64,000 nucleotides of DNA from Paludisphaera soli (GCF_011064595.1 NZ_JAALJI010000028.1:1-64000), one strand, 5' to 3'. Numbered from the stretch's first letter, positions 34,926-45,368 are shown. Translations and numbers: made by a program. Notes: generated by a model not told the origin, from the sequence alone.

Positions 34926-36596
34926 ATGACACGACGTATCCCCCTCGGTTTGACGTCGCGCAAGACCTTGTCCCTGGGCGGGGTGATCCTCGCGGTCGCC
35001 GTCGGCCTGGCCGCGTGGAAGTACATGGGCGCCGCACCGACCTCCGAGGCGAACCTCGACCACGCCGAGGCCGCGACGAAGCCGGCCGCCGCGACGCAGC
35101 CCGACGCGGAAGTCGGCCGCGATCGGATCGTCCGGATCAGCGCCGATCAGCAGAAGCTGATCGGCGTGGAGGTCGAAACCGTGAAGCTCGAGCCCGAGAC
35201 CATCCTGGTCCGGGTGCCGGGGCGGATCGCGCCGGACGAGAACCGCTTCGCGTTCATCACGCCGAGGGCGCCGGGCATCGTGCGGAGCGTCGCGGTGCGG
35301 ATCGGCCAGGACGTGAAGGCCGGCGACGTGCTGGCGACCATCGAGAGCGCGGCCGTCGGCCAGGCCCGGCTCGACCTCCTGATGAACCTGCAGTCGCTCG
35401 ACATCGCGCTGACGCAGGCCCGCTGGCAGGAGACGATCCTCAAGAACACCCTGGAGTTGATCGAGCGGCTCAAGGCCGAGGACACGCCCGAGCAGATCAA
35501 CGCCAGGTTCCTCGACAAGCCGGTGGGGACCAACCGCGAGCGCCTGATGACGGCCTACACGGCCCACCGCCTCGCCAAGGCCAACCTCAGCCGCAAGAAC
35601 GCCCTGTACGACGAGGAGATCATCCGGGGCCAGCTGATGGAGGAGAGCAAGGCCCGGTTCGACGCCGACCTCGCCGCCTACCAGACCCTGCTGGACCAGA
35701 TGGGCTACGAGACGAACCTGGCGAACACCCGCGCCCAGCAGGCGCTCCGCCAGGCGGAGACCTCCGTCCTCGTCGCCCGCGAGAAGCTCCAGGTCCTGGG
35801 CGTCGACCCCGACGACGACGAATACATCCCCAAGACGCTCCGCCAGCAGAACGCCCTGACGGCCGACGTGCCGGCCGTGAAGACCCCCGGCCCCGCCGAC
35901 CCGGCCGGCGACAAGTCGTCGATCCTGGGGGTCGCCGAGGCGATGTCGCTGGGGACCCGCCCGGCCACCGGCGCCGAGCCCAAGCCGCTCCCCGAGGAGC
36001 CGGCCAGCCTCTACAAGCTCAAGGCCCCGTTCGCCGGCACGATCCTCGACCGCGAGCTGGTCGTGCCGGGCGTGGCCGTCGACGTCACCCACCGGATCTT
36101 CACGCTGGCGAACCTGGAGAACGTCTGGGTTGAGGCCAACATCAACCCCAGCAATCTCCCCTACATCCACGACGACGCGAACGTGTCGATCACGTTCAGC
36201 TCCGACGCCTACCCCGAGAAGCAGTTCCAGGCGCGGCTGCTCTACACCGGCGACCTGGTCGTCGAGAAGACACAGACCCTCACCCTGCTGGCCCGGGCCG
36301 AGAACGCGGACCGGTTCCTCAAGCCGGGGATGTACATCGACGTCGCCCTGGCGGTCAAGTCGACCGAACAGATGCCGTCGGTGCCCAGCTCCGCGCTGCT
36401 GTCCGACGACGAGCGCTGGGTGGCCTTCGTGCGGACCGGGCCCGAGGAGTTCGAGATGCGCGAGGTCAAGACCCGGGGCCCCGGCGAGGACCGGACGGCC
36501 GTCTTCTCCGGCCTGCGGCCGGGCGAGGAGGTCGTCACCCGCGGAGCCTTCAAGCTCAAGTCGGAGTGGATCCGCCTGGCCTCCTCCGACTCCTGA
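34926..36596 (+). CDS. RND efflux periplasmic adaptor subunit (CusB/CzcB-like)
   Basis: A 556-residue membrane fusion protein. GAGGA precedes the ATG. A signal anchor (KTLSLGGVILAVAVGLAAW) is followed by a barrel-sandwich segment (VRVPGRIAPDENRFAFITPRAPG, IGQDVKAGDVLATI), a long helical hairpin (about 140-300), the second lipoyl half (LKAPFAGTILDREL), beta-barrel (NLENVWVEANI) and a C-terminal domain (PSSALLSDDERWVAFV). The helical region has an unusually long insert (about 280-355) rich in acidic and proline residues. It connects the downstream CusA-like pump to an outer-membrane factor that is not encoded in this cluster. Confidence 0.92.
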   Translation: MTRRIPLGLTSRKTLSLGGVILAVAVGLAAWKYMGAAPTSEANLDHAEAATKPAAATQPDAEVGRDRIVRISADQQKLIGVEVETVKLEPETILVRVPGRIAPDENRFAFITPRAPGIVRSVAVRIGQDVKAGDVLATIESAAVGQARLDLLMNLQSLDIALTQARWQETILKNTLELIERLKAEDTPEQINARFLDKPVGTNRERLMTAYTAHRLAKANLSRKNALYDEEIIRGQLMEESKARFDADLAAYQTLLDQMGYETNLANTRAQQALRQAETSVLVAREKLQVLGVDPDDDEYIPKTLRQQNALTADVPAVKTPGPADPAGDKSSILGVAEAMSLGTRPATGAEPKPLPEEPASLYKLKAPFAGTILDRELVVPGVAVDVTHRIFTLANLENVWVEANINPSNLPYIHDDANVSITFSSDAYPEKQFQARLLYTGDLVVEKTQTLTLLARAENADRFLKPGMYIDVALAVKSTEQMPSVPSSALLSDDERWVAFVRTGPEEFEMREVKTRGPGEDRTAVFSGLRPGEEVVTRGAFKLKSEWIRLASSDS

Positions 36597-36689
36597 CCCG
36601 TCGTCTCAAGGCGTCCGAGCGAGCGGACCTCGGCGGGGCGCGTGCCCACCGAGGTCCACGCCTCCCCCCAACCCCCGCCGAACCGACCC

Positions 36690-39600
36690 ATGTTCGACCG
36701 CCTCATCGATTGGGCGTTGCGCAGCCGCCCCATGGTCCTGCTGCTCCTCGTCGGCCTGGTGCTGTGGGGGGTGCGGTCGCTCGTCAAGCTGCCGATCGAC
36801 GCCCAGCCCGACATCACCAACGTCCAGGTGCTGGCCCTCACCAGCTCGCCGGGGCTGGGGCCCGTCGAGGTCGAACAGTTCATCACGATCCCGGTCGAGA
36901 ACGCGATGAACGGGATCCCCAAGATCCAGGAGGTCCGCTCGTTCTCGCAGTTCGGCCTCTCGGGCGTGACGATCGTGTTCGAGGAGGGGTCCGACATCTA
37001 CTGGGCCCGACAGCAGGTGGGCGAGCGCCTGGCGGAGGTCCGATCGTCGATCCCTCCGGAGTTCGGCCAGCCCGAAATGGGGCCGATCTCGACCGGCCTC
37101 GGCGAGATCTTCCAGTTCGAGGTGAAGAATGCGCCGGACGCGTCGCGTCCGCGGTCGCTGATGGAGCTGCGGACGATCCTGGATTGGGAGGTCGCCCGGC
37201 CGCTGAAGAGCGTCCCCGGCGTCGTCGAGGTCAACGCCTTCGGCGGCGAGCTGAAGACCTATGAAGTCCGGCTCGACCCGGAGCGGCTGATGGCCCGCAA
37301 CATCTCGGTCAACCGGGTCTTCGAGGCCATCCGCGAGAACAACAGCAACGCCGGCGGCGGCTACCTCGAACGTCTGGGCGAGCAGCGCGTCATCCGCGCC
37401 GTCGGCCTGGTGAGCACCCTCGACGACCTCGCCGACATCGTCCTCGCCACCACGCCGACCGGCACGCCGGTGTACATCCGAGACGTCGCCGACGTCCGCT
37501 TCGCCCCCCTCATTCGGAACGGGGCGGTGACCCGAGACGGCGAGGGGGAGATCGTGACCGCGACCGCCATGATGCTGGCGGGCGAGAATTCCCGGGCCGT
37601 CGTCGACCGGATCAAGGCCAAGCTGGACGAGATCCGGCCCCGGCTCCCCGAAGGGGTCGTGGTCGAGCCCTTCTACGACCGCGCCGTGCTCATCAGCCGG
37701 ACCATCACCACGGTCGCCTCGAACCTGGCCGAAGGCGGCATCCTCGTGGTCGCGGTCCTGCTGGCGATGCTCGGCAACCTGAAGGCGGGCCTGGTCGTCG
37801 CCCTGGCCATCCCGCTGTCGATGCTCTTCGCCATCAACATGATGGTCTACTACGGCATCGCCGGCAGCCTCATGAGCCTGGGGGCGATCGACTTCGGCCT
37901 CATCGTCGACAGCTCGGTCATCATGATGGAGAACTGCGTGAGCCACCTGGCCCACGCCGACAAGCGGCGGTCGGCCGTCGACGTGGTGCGGGAGGCGGCC
38001 TTCGAGGTCCGCAAGCCGGTCGTGTTCGGCGTGGCCATCATCACCATCGTCCACCTGCCGCTACTGGCCCTGGAAGGGGTCGAGGGGAAGATGTTCCGGC
38101 CGATGGCCCTGACGGTCGTCTTCGCCCTGATCGGCTCGCTGATCCTCAGCCTGACGGCCACCCCCGTCCTCGCCTCGCTGATCCTCAAGCCCGGCACCTC
38201 GGAAGTCGAGACCCTGCCGGTCCGGATCGGCAAGCGGATCTACCGGCCGTTCCTGAAGTTCTCGCTCGACCACCCGGTGACCGTCGTCGCCGTCTCGCTC
38301 GCGGCCTTCCTCGCGACCATGCCGGTGGCGATGAGTTTGGGCGGCGAGTTCATCCCCCGTCTCGACGAGGGGGACGTCCTCATCGTCGTCACCCGCCCCC
38401 CCAGCGCCTCGCTCTCCGAGAGCCTCGAGGACTCGACGCGGATCGAGAAGGCCCTCCTCGCCGCCCTCCCCGAGCACATCGACTCGATCGTCTGCCGGAC
38501 CGGCCGCCCGGAGATCGGCATCGACCCGGCCGGCGTCAACCAGACCGACGTCTTCGTTTACCTGAAGAAGCCGAAGGAGACCTACGTCGACCTGGCCCTC
38601 AAGCCGATCCACCCGCTCATCGCCCTGTTCGACGGCGGGGATCACGGGCCGTCCAAGGCGGACCTGATCGTGGAGATGGAGAAGATCTGCCGCCGCGAGC
38701 TGCCCGGCGCGTTCTTCAACTTCGGCCAGCCGATCGAGGTCCGCTTCAACGAGATGCTCGCCGGCGTCCGCGCCGACCTGGGCATCGGCCTCTACGGCGA
38801 CGACCTGGACGTCCTCCAGGAGAAGGTCAACGCGATCGCCGCCGCCGTCGAGGACATCCCCGGCGCGGCCGACGTCCGGGCCCAGGTGCTCGGCGGCCTG
38901 CCGTTCCTCCGGGTCCAGATCAACCGCGACGACATCGCCCGCTACGGCATCAACGCCTCGTCGATCCTCGACGTCGTCTCGGCGCTGGGGGGCAGGGTCG
39001 TCGGCCAGGTCATCGAGGGCCAGCGCACCTTCGACCTCCAGGTACGCTTCGACCCCACCGCACGCGACGACATCGATTCGATCAAGCGGCTCAAGATCGC
39101 CGACGTCAACGGACGGATGATCCCCCTCTCGGAGCTGGCCGATTTCCACCAGGAAGACGGTGCCTATGAGATCTGGCGGAAGGACCGCCAGCGCCGGGCC
39201 ATGGTGCAGGCCAACGTCCGCAACCGGGACCTGGCGACGTTCGTCGCCGAGGCCCAGCAGCGGGTCCTCGCCGAGGTCGACATCCCCCGCGGCTACTTCC
39301 TGGAATGGGGCGGGACGTTCCAGAACATGCAGTCGGCCACCCAGCGGCTGACGATCGTCGTGCCGGTGGCCCTCGTGCTGATCTTCCTGCTGCTCTACGG
39401 CACGTTCCAGTCGGTCAAGCTCGGCACCCTGATCTTCCTCTCGGTCCCGCTCGGGGCGATGGGGGGCATCCTGGCGCTCTGGCTGCGGGACATGAACCTG
39501 AGCATCTCGGCGGGGGTCGGCTTCATCGCCCTCTCGGGGGTCGCCGTGCTCGACGGCCTGGTCATCGTCTCGGCGATCCGCCAGCGGGTCGAGAGCGGCG

Positions 39601-39887
39601 AGCCGATGCGGCAGGCGGTTGCGGGGGCCTCGATGAGCCGGCTCCGTCCGGTGCTGATGACCGCCCTCGTGGCCAGCCTCGGCTTCATCCCGATGGCCTT
39701 CTCCACCGGCTCGGGCGCCGACGTCCAGCGCCCCCTCGCCACGGTCGTGATCGGCGGCCTGATCACCAGCACCGGCCTGAAGCTCCTGGTGATCCCCGCC
39801 ACCTACGCCTGGTTCGATCCGGGCCGCGGCCAGCGGGCCTCCGACGTCGACTCGCTCCTCGAGCCCGACGACGATCTCGAAAGCTGA
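36690..39887 (+). CDS. CusA/CzcA-family heavy-metal RND efflux pump
   Basis: A 1065-residue inner-membrane proton-driven pump. ATG 36690 is preferred (MFDRLIDWALRSRPM); GTG 36642 would add 16 unconserved residues. The KLPIDAQPDITNVQV segment, the GAIDFGLIVDSSVIMMEN helix 4 with its proton-relay aspartates, and NPxGxN-like repeats of periplasmic domains identify the HME branch that exports Cu/Ag or Zn/Co/Cd. The second half repeats the fold (LSVPLGAMGGILALWL, GFIALSGVAVLDGLVIVSAI). Metal specificity cannot be set by eye. It forms an operon with the adaptor 93 bases upstream; no TolC-like gene follows. Confidence 0.94.
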   Translation: MFDRLIDWALRSRPMVLLLLVGLVLWGVRSLVKLPIDAQPDITNVQVLALTSSPGLGPVEVEQFITIPVENAMNGIPKIQEVRSFSQFGLSGVTIVFEEGSDIYWARQQVGERLAEVRSSIPPEFGQPEMGPISTGLGEIFQFEVKNAPDASRPRSLMELRTILDWEVARPLKSVPGVVEVNAFGGELKTYEVRLDPERLMARNISVNRVFEAIRENNSNAGGGYLERLGEQRVIRAVGLVSTLDDLADIVLATTPTGTPVYIRDVADVRFAPLIRNGAVTRDGEGEIVTATAMMLAGENSRAVVDRIKAKLDEIRPRLPEGVVVEPFYDRAVLISRTITTVASNLAEGGILVVAVLLAMLGNLKAGLVVALAIPLSMLFAINMMVYYGIAGSLMSLGAIDFGLIVDSSVIMMENCVSHLAHADKRRSAVDVVREAAFEVRKPVVFGVAIITIVHLPLLALEGVEGKMFRPMALTVVFALIGSLILSLTATPVLASLILKPGTSEVETLPVRIGKRIYRPFLKFSLDHPVTVVAVSLAAFLATMPVAMSLGGEFIPRLDEGDVLIVVTRPPSASLSESLEDSTRIEKALLAALPEHIDSIVCRTGRPEIGIDPAGVNQTDVFVYLKKPKETYVDLALKPIHPLIALFDGGDHGPSKADLIVEMEKICRRELPGAFFNFGQPIEVRFNEMLAGVRADLGIGLYGDDLDVLQEKVNAIAAAVEDIPGAADVRAQVLGGLPFLRVQINRDDIARYGINASSILDVVSALGGRVVGQVIEGQRTFDLQVRFDPTARDDIDSIKRLKIADVNGRMIPLSELADFHQEDGAYEIWRKDRQRRAMVQANVRNRDLATFVAEAQQRVLAEVDIPRGYFLEWGGTFQNMQSATQRLTIVVPVALVLIFLLLYGTFQSVKLGTLIFLSVPLGAMGGILALWLRDMNLSISAGVGFIALSGVAVLDGLVIVSAIRQRVESGEPMRQAVAGASMSRLRPVLMTALVASLGFIPMAFSTGSGADVQRPLATVVIGGLITSTGLKLLVIPATYAWFDPGRGQRASDVDSLLEPDDDLES

Positions 39888-39911
39888 CCCATCGCCCGAC
39901 CCGGGCCCCTG

Positions 39912-39937
39912 CCCCCCGACGCGGCCGCGACGGGGGG
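39912..39937 (+). terminator. GC hairpin after the RND pump
   Basis: A seven-base perfect GC stem (39912-39918 with 39931-39937) about 25 bases after the pump stop, with a self-complementary GC-rich loop. There is no T-run. Confidence 0.4.
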
Positions 39938-40086
39938 TGGGGGCGTCTCGACCCGACCGACGGCGACGGGCCGCGCCACCCGGGCCTCGCTTGTGGACGA
40001 TCGCGCGCGGGTGCTAAACTACGGTCCGGCGTCGCCTCGCGCGACCGAAAGGCCCGGACCCCTCGCCCTGGGATCCCCACGCCGCC

Positions 40087-43000
40087 ATGTCGACCAGCGC
40101 GCCCCAGAACGAGTCCCACCGACGACGTCGCGCCGCCTGCGAGCGGCTCAAGGAGCGGATCCGGTCCGAACGCTCTACGCGCGTCGAGCACCTGCTGGCC
40201 GAGGACCCCGAACTCGCCCGCGACGACGACGCGCTGCTCGAGTTGATCCTGGCGGAGACGGACACCCGCCGCGAGCTGGGCGAGACGGCAACGGTCGCCG
40301 AGTGGGAAGAGCGGATCCGCGGGATGATCCCCGACCCGCACCGTCGACGGTCGATCCAGGCCCTCCTGTCGACCGAGATGGTGACCCTCTCGGAGTCGAC
40401 CCTGACGAAGGAGGCGCGGGCCGCGATCCCGGTCGCCCCCCGCGGCCGGGTCGGCCGGTATCACATCCTTGAAGAGGTGGGCCGGGGGGGCATGGGGGTC
40501 GTCTACAAGGCCCGCCAGCTGAGCCCCCGGCGGATCGTCGCGATCAAGATGATCCTGGCCGGCGACCATGCCAACGCCCGCGAGCGCGCCCGGCTCCGCA
40601 CCGAGGCCGAGGCCGCCGCCAAGCTCACGCACCCCAACATCGTCCAGATCATCGAGGCCGACTACCACGAGGGGCTCCCCTTCCTGGCGATGGAGTTCGT
40701 CGACGGCGGCAACCTGGCGCGGATGCTCCGGGCGATGCCCCAGCCGATCCGCTGGTCGGCCCGGATGATCGAGACCCTGGCCCGGGCGATCCACGAGGCC
40801 CACGAGTCGGACATCGTCCACCGCGACCTCAACCCCTCCAACATCCTGATGACCCAGGACGGGGTCCCCAAGATCGGCGACTTCGGCCTGGCCAAGTTCC
40901 TCATGACCGACGAGGGGACCTCGCAATCCGGCCGGCTCCTGGGGACGCCGTCGTACATGGCCCCGGAACAGCTCGGCGACGGCGGCCGGGGGGTGAGCCG
41001 GCGGACCGACGTCTACGGCCTCGGGGCCATCCTCTACGAGATGCTCACCGGCTCGCCGCCGTTCCGCGGCCTGACCCCGATGGAGACCCTCTGCCAGGTG
41101 GCCGAGGGGGACGTCGTGCCCCCGTCCCGGCTCCGCCACGGCCTGCCCCAGGATTTGGAGACCATCTGCCTGAAGTGCCTGGATCGGAACCCCTCGGCTC
41201 GTTACGTCGACGCCCGCGAGCTGGCCGACGACCTGCGGCGGTTCCAGGACCGCGAGCCCATCCACGCGCGCCGCACCCCCCGATTGCGACGCGCCCTGCA
41301 GTGGGCCAGCCGCGAGCCCGTGGCCTCGGGGCTGCTGATCCTCAGCTTCCTGCTCCTCCTCTCGCTGCTCTCCGTCGCCTCGGTCTACAGCATCTGGCTC
41401 ACCACGGCCCAGTACGAGCTCGAGTCGCGCTACAAGCAGCTCGCCGAGGTGGACTACTCGAGCCAGATCACCAAGGTCCTGACGGAGCGGAGCGTCGAGG
41501 ACGCGAGGCGCGAGCGCTACGGCTACGAGCTGGGCCGGATCCACGACCACGCCCTCCGAAATCAGACCGAGCTGGCCGTCGAGGCGTTCGACATCCTCCG
41601 TCGCACGGCCCCGCGGAAGCTCGGCTTCGAGTGGGCCTACGTCGACCGCCTGATCCACCGTTCGGCGCGGATCCTGGGGGGCGAGGCGGGCCACATGGCC
41701 CCGGTCGGGTTCCTCTGCCCCTCGCGAGACGGCCGGACCCTCGTCTCGGGGGACGAGGGGGGGAAGGTCCTCGAATGGGACCTCGCGTCCCGGTCGCCCA
41801 AGGCGCTCGCCCCGATCAGCGGCGAGATCCCGGTTCGCGGGCTCGCGACGGCCGGCGACGCGACGGGCCGGACCGCCGTGGTCGCGGCCGTCCAGGTCGA
41901 GGAGGACCGGGCGTTCGTCAATCTCTGGGACCTCCGGGACGCCGAGGGCCCCTGGAGCTTCCAGGAGTCGACGCGCGAGGTGGCCGAGGTCGGCTTCGCC
42001 CGCGGCGGCTCCCTGCTCGCGGTCCGCTGCCGCGAGGGCCCGGGCGCCGCCTGGCGGACGATCTTCTTCGCCGAGGCCGAGGGGTCCTGGTCCCGCGAGG
42101 CGGCGGAACTGGCCGACGTCTCCTGCGCCGCGTTCGCGCCGGACGCCGGCGCCATGGCGCTCGGCCGGGGCGACGGCTCGATCCTGGTCCGGGGCCGGGC
42201 CGACGGCGAGGACCTCGCCCTCCTCCCCCGGGAGCCCTCGCGGCCCGTCTCGCTGGCCTTCTCTTCGGACGGCGCGTGGCTCGCCTGCGGCTGGGAGGAC
42301 GGCCGGGTGATCGTGTGGGATGTCCGGACGGGCGACCCGGCGAGCATGCTGGACTGCGTCGACGGACCGCCGACCGAGCTGGCGTTCTGCCTCGGCGGCC
42401 GCGGCCTGGTGATCCGCGAGGGCCCGCAAACGCTGGCCCTGCACGACCTCCGGGGCGACGGGTCGCGGCGGGTCCTCGAAGGCCCGGACGCGATCCCGAC
42501 CAGCCTGGGCGTGTCGCCCGACGGCGATTCGCTCGTCGCGGCGTACGAGTCGCGGCCGGTCCGGATCTGGGACCTGGCCGACCGCTCAGCCACCCCGGCC
42601 GAACTCCTCGAGCTGGGGTCCCCGAGCCGCCTGAGGTTCTCGCCCGCCGACCGGACGCTCTTCATGAACTTCAACCACGAGTCGATCCTCCTGTGGACGC
42701 TGCCCGCGGCCCCCCACCCGCGGACCAGCCTGGGGGGGCACCAGAAGGAGGCCTGGTCGCTCGCCTTCTCCCCCGACGGCTCGATCCTGGCCTCGGGGGC
42801 CGACGACCATCAGATCCGGCTCTGGAACGTCGCCGACGGTTCCGACCTGGGGGCGATCGAGGCCCACTCGCAGACCGTCACGGGGCTGTCCTTCTCGCCC
42901 GACGGCGAGGAGCTCGCGAGCGTCAGCCTCGACGGCTCCTGGAAGATCTGGCGGCTCGTCCGCGACGCCCCGGAGCCCCCGCACGTCCGACTGGAACACG

Positions 43001-43650
43001 CCCGCACGCTCCGCGAGCCCGGCCGCAGCCAGCTCCGCTGCGTCGCCCATTCGCTCGACGGCGGCCTGATCGCGGCCTCCGGCCTGACGCCGGACATCCT
43101 GATCTACGACACGACGTCCTACGCCGCCCCGAAGGTGATCGCCGGGGCCCACTCCGAGATGATCACGGCCCTGGCCTTCTCCTACTCCCGGCCCAGCATG
43201 CTCGCCAGCGCCGGCTGCGACCGTCGCCTCCGGCTCTGGGACCCCCAGGTCGGCGATCGGATCAGCGACCTCCCCGTGAACGGCCCGCTGATGACCCTGG
43301 CGTACTCCCCGGTCAGCCGTTCCGACAACGCGCTGCTCGCGGCCAGCGGCGACCAGCGGCTGGTCTCGGTCTGGGACGTGGGGATGCGAAACGCGCTCAA
43401 ACCCGTGCGCGGCCACCCGGCCGCGATCCGCTCGCTCGCCTTCACGCACGACGGCGTGAGCCTGGCCACCGGCTGCGACGACGGCGCCGTGCGGATCTGC
43501 GACGCCGAGACGCGCCAGGTCGTCCTGGTCCTGGAGGGCCACCACGGGCGGATCAACGCCGTCGCCTTCTCGCCCGACGACCAGACGCTCGCCTCTTGCA
43601 GCCACAGCGGGGAGGTCTTCCTCTGGCGGGCCGGCCCCGCCTCGCGGTGA
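40087..43650 (+). CDS. Ser/Thr protein kinase with membrane span and long WD40 propeller region
   Basis: A 1187-residue kinase. The catalytic domain begins at Y125 (YHILEEVGRGGMGVVYKA) and runs to about 390: VAIKMIL lysine, DFGLAKF and GTPSYMAPEQ are normal, but the catalytic loop reads HRDLNPSN, with N249 (codon at 40831) in place of lysine. A transmembrane span at about 412-440 follows. The C-terminal 700 residues hold at least ten WD40-type blades (RLWNVADGS, KIWRLV, RLWDPQVG, SVWDVGM). The span places kinase and propeller on opposite sides of a membrane. Its stop overlaps the GTG start of the next gene. Confidence 0.93.
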   Translation: MSTSAPQNESHRRRRAACERLKERIRSERSTRVEHLLAEDPELARDDDALLELILAETDTRRELGETATVAEWEERIRGMIPDPHRRRSIQALLSTEMVTLSESTLTKEARAAIPVAPRGRVGRYHILEEVGRGGMGVVYKARQLSPRRIVAIKMILAGDHANARERARLRTEAEAAAKLTHPNIVQIIEADYHEGLPFLAMEFVDGGNLARMLRAMPQPIRWSARMIETLARAIHEAHESDIVHRDLNPSNILMTQDGVPKIGDFGLAKFLMTDEGTSQSGRLLGTPSYMAPEQLGDGGRGVSRRTDVYGLGAILYEMLTGSPPFRGLTPMETLCQVAEGDVVPPSRLRHGLPQDLETICLKCLDRNPSARYVDARELADDLRRFQDREPIHARRTPRLRRALQWASREPVASGLLILSFLLLLSLLSVASVYSIWLTTAQYELESRYKQLAEVDYSSQITKVLTERSVEDARRERYGYELGRIHDHALRNQTELAVEAFDILRRTAPRKLGFEWAYVDRLIHRSARILGGEAGHMAPVGFLCPSRDGRTLVSGDEGGKVLEWDLASRSPKALAPISGEIPVRGLATAGDATGRTAVVAAVQVEEDRAFVNLWDLRDAEGPWSFQESTREVAEVGFARGGSLLAVRCREGPGAAWRTIFFAEAEGSWSREAAELADVSCAAFAPDAGAMALGRGDGSILVRGRADGEDLALLPREPSRPVSLAFSSDGAWLACGWEDGRVIVWDVRTGDPASMLDCVDGPPTELAFCLGGRGLVIREGPQTLALHDLRGDGSRRVLEGPDAIPTSLGVSPDGDSLVAAYESRPVRIWDLADRSATPAELLELGSPSRLRFSPADRTLFMNFNHESILLWTLPAAPHPRTSLGGHQKEAWSLAFSPDGSILASGADDHQIRLWNVADGSDLGAIEAHSQTVTGLSFSPDGEELASVSLDGSWKIWRLVRDAPEPPHVRLEHARTLREPGRSQLRCVAHSLDGGLIAASGLTPDILIYDTTSYAAPKVIAGAHSEMITALAFSYSRPSMLASAGCDRRLRLWDPQVGDRISDLPVNGPLMTLAYSPVSRSDNALLAASGDQRLVSVWDVGMRNALKPVRGHPAAIRSLAFTHDGVSLATGCDDGAVRICDAETRQVVLVLEGHHGRINAVAFSPDDQTLASCSHSGEVFLWRAGPASR
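43647..43650 (+). promoter_or_regulatory. GTGA start/stop overlap coupling two genes
   Basis: The kinase stop TGA (43648-43650) and the GTG start of the FG-GAP gene (43647-43649) share bases, a classic translational coupling arrangement that decides the downstream start. Confidence 0.8.
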
Positions 43651-45368
43651 GCCGGCCCCGGGCGGCTGCGTTGACGCTGCTCGCGGCCCTCGCCTTCGGC
43701 CCCGAGGCGGCCGCGCAGGCGATCCGTTTCGAGGACGTCGCCGCCGCGTCGGGCGTCGACTTCCGGTTCACCGACGGGTCGCGGGGCCGCCGCGACCTCC
43801 CCGAGATCATGGGGGGCGGCGTCGCCCTTTTCGACGCCGACGGCGACGGCCGCCTCGACCTGTTCTTGTGCAACGGCGGCCCGATCGCGGCCGACGCCCC
43901 GGGGCCCGATCCCCCCTGCCGACTCTTCGTCAACCGGGGCGGCGGGCGGTTCGAGGACCGCACCGAGGCCGCCGGCGCGCCCGGCCCGAGCTACGCGATG
44001 GGCGCGGCGGCCGGCGACTTCGACGGCGACGGCCGCGTCGACCTGCTCGTCACCGGATGGCGGGGCCTCCGCCTCTACCGCAACCTGGGCGACGCCCGGT
44101 TCGGGGACGTCACCGAGGATTCGGGGCTCGCCTCCGACGACTGGTCCACGGGCGCCGCCTGGGCCGACCTCGACGGCGACGGCGACCTCGACCTCTACGT
44201 CGCCTGCTACCTCGACTACGACCCCGACGCCGCGCCCTACTGCGCCGCGCCCGACGGCGCGCGCGACTACTGCGCGCCGGAGGACTTCGAGGCCCAGGCC
44301 GATCGGCTCTATCGCAACGACGGCGGCCGATTCCACGAGGTCTCCCCCACGACCGGGCCGCCGCTCCGGCGCGAGCGAGGGCTGGGCGTGCTGATCGCCG
44401 ACTTCGACGGCGACCGCCGGCCCGACGTCTTCGTCGCCAACGACGGCGGCCGTTGCCGACTCCTGGCCAACCGCGGCGGCCTCCGTTTCGAAGACGTCGC
44501 CGAGGAGGCCGGCGTCGCCCGCGACCGCCTGGGGAGGCCGCTCGCCGGGATGGGGGTCGCCCGGGCGGACCTGGACGGCGACGGGCTCCCCGACCTTGCG
44601 GTCACGAACTTCCTCGGCCGGTCGACCGTCGGCTTCCGCGCCCTCGTCGCGCGCGGCGGCTTCGTCGACGATTCCGAGCGCCTGGGACTGGCCCAGGCCA
44701 CCCGCCGCGTCCTGGGATTCGGGATCGTCGCCGCCGACTTCGACGGCGACGGCCGCGTCGATCTCCTCCAGGCCGACGGTCACGTCCTGGAGCGAGCACG
44801 GCTCGGGGTTCCGTTCGCCATGCGTCCGCTCCTGCTGAAGGGACGCCGGGGAGGCTTCGAGGACGCGTCCGACCGCGCCGGGCCGTGGTTCGACCGGCCC
44901 GCCCTGGGGAGGGGCCTGGCCGTGGGCGACGTCGACGGCGACGGCCGGCTCGACGTCGCGGCGGCCGCCCTGGACGTCCCCTTCGCCCTGCTCCTGAACC
45001 GCTCCGGGGGGGCCCCCCTAGCGAGCCTGGAGTTGATCGATCGTCACGGCCTCCCCGCCTTCGGGGCGCGGGCCCGCGCGACGATCGCCGGCCGAGTGAT
45101 CGTCCAGGACCTCGCCGGCGGCGGCAGCTACCTGTCGAGTTCCCCCCCCCGGCTGGCCTTCGGGCTCGGAGACGCCCCCCAGATCGACTCGCTGGAGGTG
45201 TCCTGGCCGTGGGGAGGAGTCGAGACCTGGCGCAACCTGCCGCTGCCGCCGGGGGGGCCGATCCTCCTCCGCGAGGGGGCTTCGATGCCCCCCGCTCCCG
45301 AAGTCGGAGGCCCGATCCCGGTCACTCCCGCCGGCGAGCCTCGTTATACTTCGTCCCCTCTCCCGTGA
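43647..45368 (+). CDS. secreted FG-GAP/VCBS repeat protein with UnbV-ASPIC domain (CRTAC1-like)
   Basis: A 573-residue exported protein. The GTG start overlaps the kinase stop. The signal peptide ([20 protein letters not shown]) has cleavage near residue 23. Seven calcium-type DxDGDG motifs ([63 protein letters not shown]) mark FG-GAP blades of an integrin-like propeller. The C terminus ([32 protein letters not shown]) is the ASPIC/UnbV domain. Such proteins bind ligands or matrix outside the cytoplasm. Coupling to a membrane kinase suggests a shared sensing system. The end overlaps the converging HTH gene by 47 bases. Confidence 0.92.
   Translation: MSRPRAAALTLLAALAFGPEAAAQAIRFEDVAAASGVDFRFTDGSRGRRDLPEIMGGGVALFDADGDGRLDLFLCNGGPIAADAPGPDPPCRLFVNRGGGRFEDRTEAAGAPGPSYAMGAAAGDFDGDGRVDLLVTGWRGLRLYRNLGDARFGDVTEDSGLASDDWSTGAAWADLDGDGDLDLYVACYLDYDPDAAPYCAAPDGARDYCAPEDFEAQADRLYRNDGGRFHEVSPTTGPPLRRERGLGVLIADFDGDRRPDVFVANDGGRCRLLANRGGLRFEDVAEEAGVARDRLGRPLAGMGVARADLDGDGLPDLAVTNFLGRSTVGFRALVARGGFVDDSERLGLAQATRRVLGFGIVAADFDGDGRVDLLQADGHVLERARLGVPFAMRPLLLKGRRGGFEDASDRAGPWFDRPALGRGLAVGDVDGDGRLDVAAAALDVPFALLLNRSGGAPLASLELIDRHGLPAFGARARATIAGRVIVQDLAGGGSYLSSSPPRLAFGLGDAPQIDSLEVSWPWGGVETWRNLPLPPGGPILLREGASMPPAPEVGGPIPVTPAGEPRYTSSPLP

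Noticed and set aside
39763-42444. 893-codon minus-strand open frame
   Set aside because: It is antisense to the pump and kinase genes and has no family resemblance.
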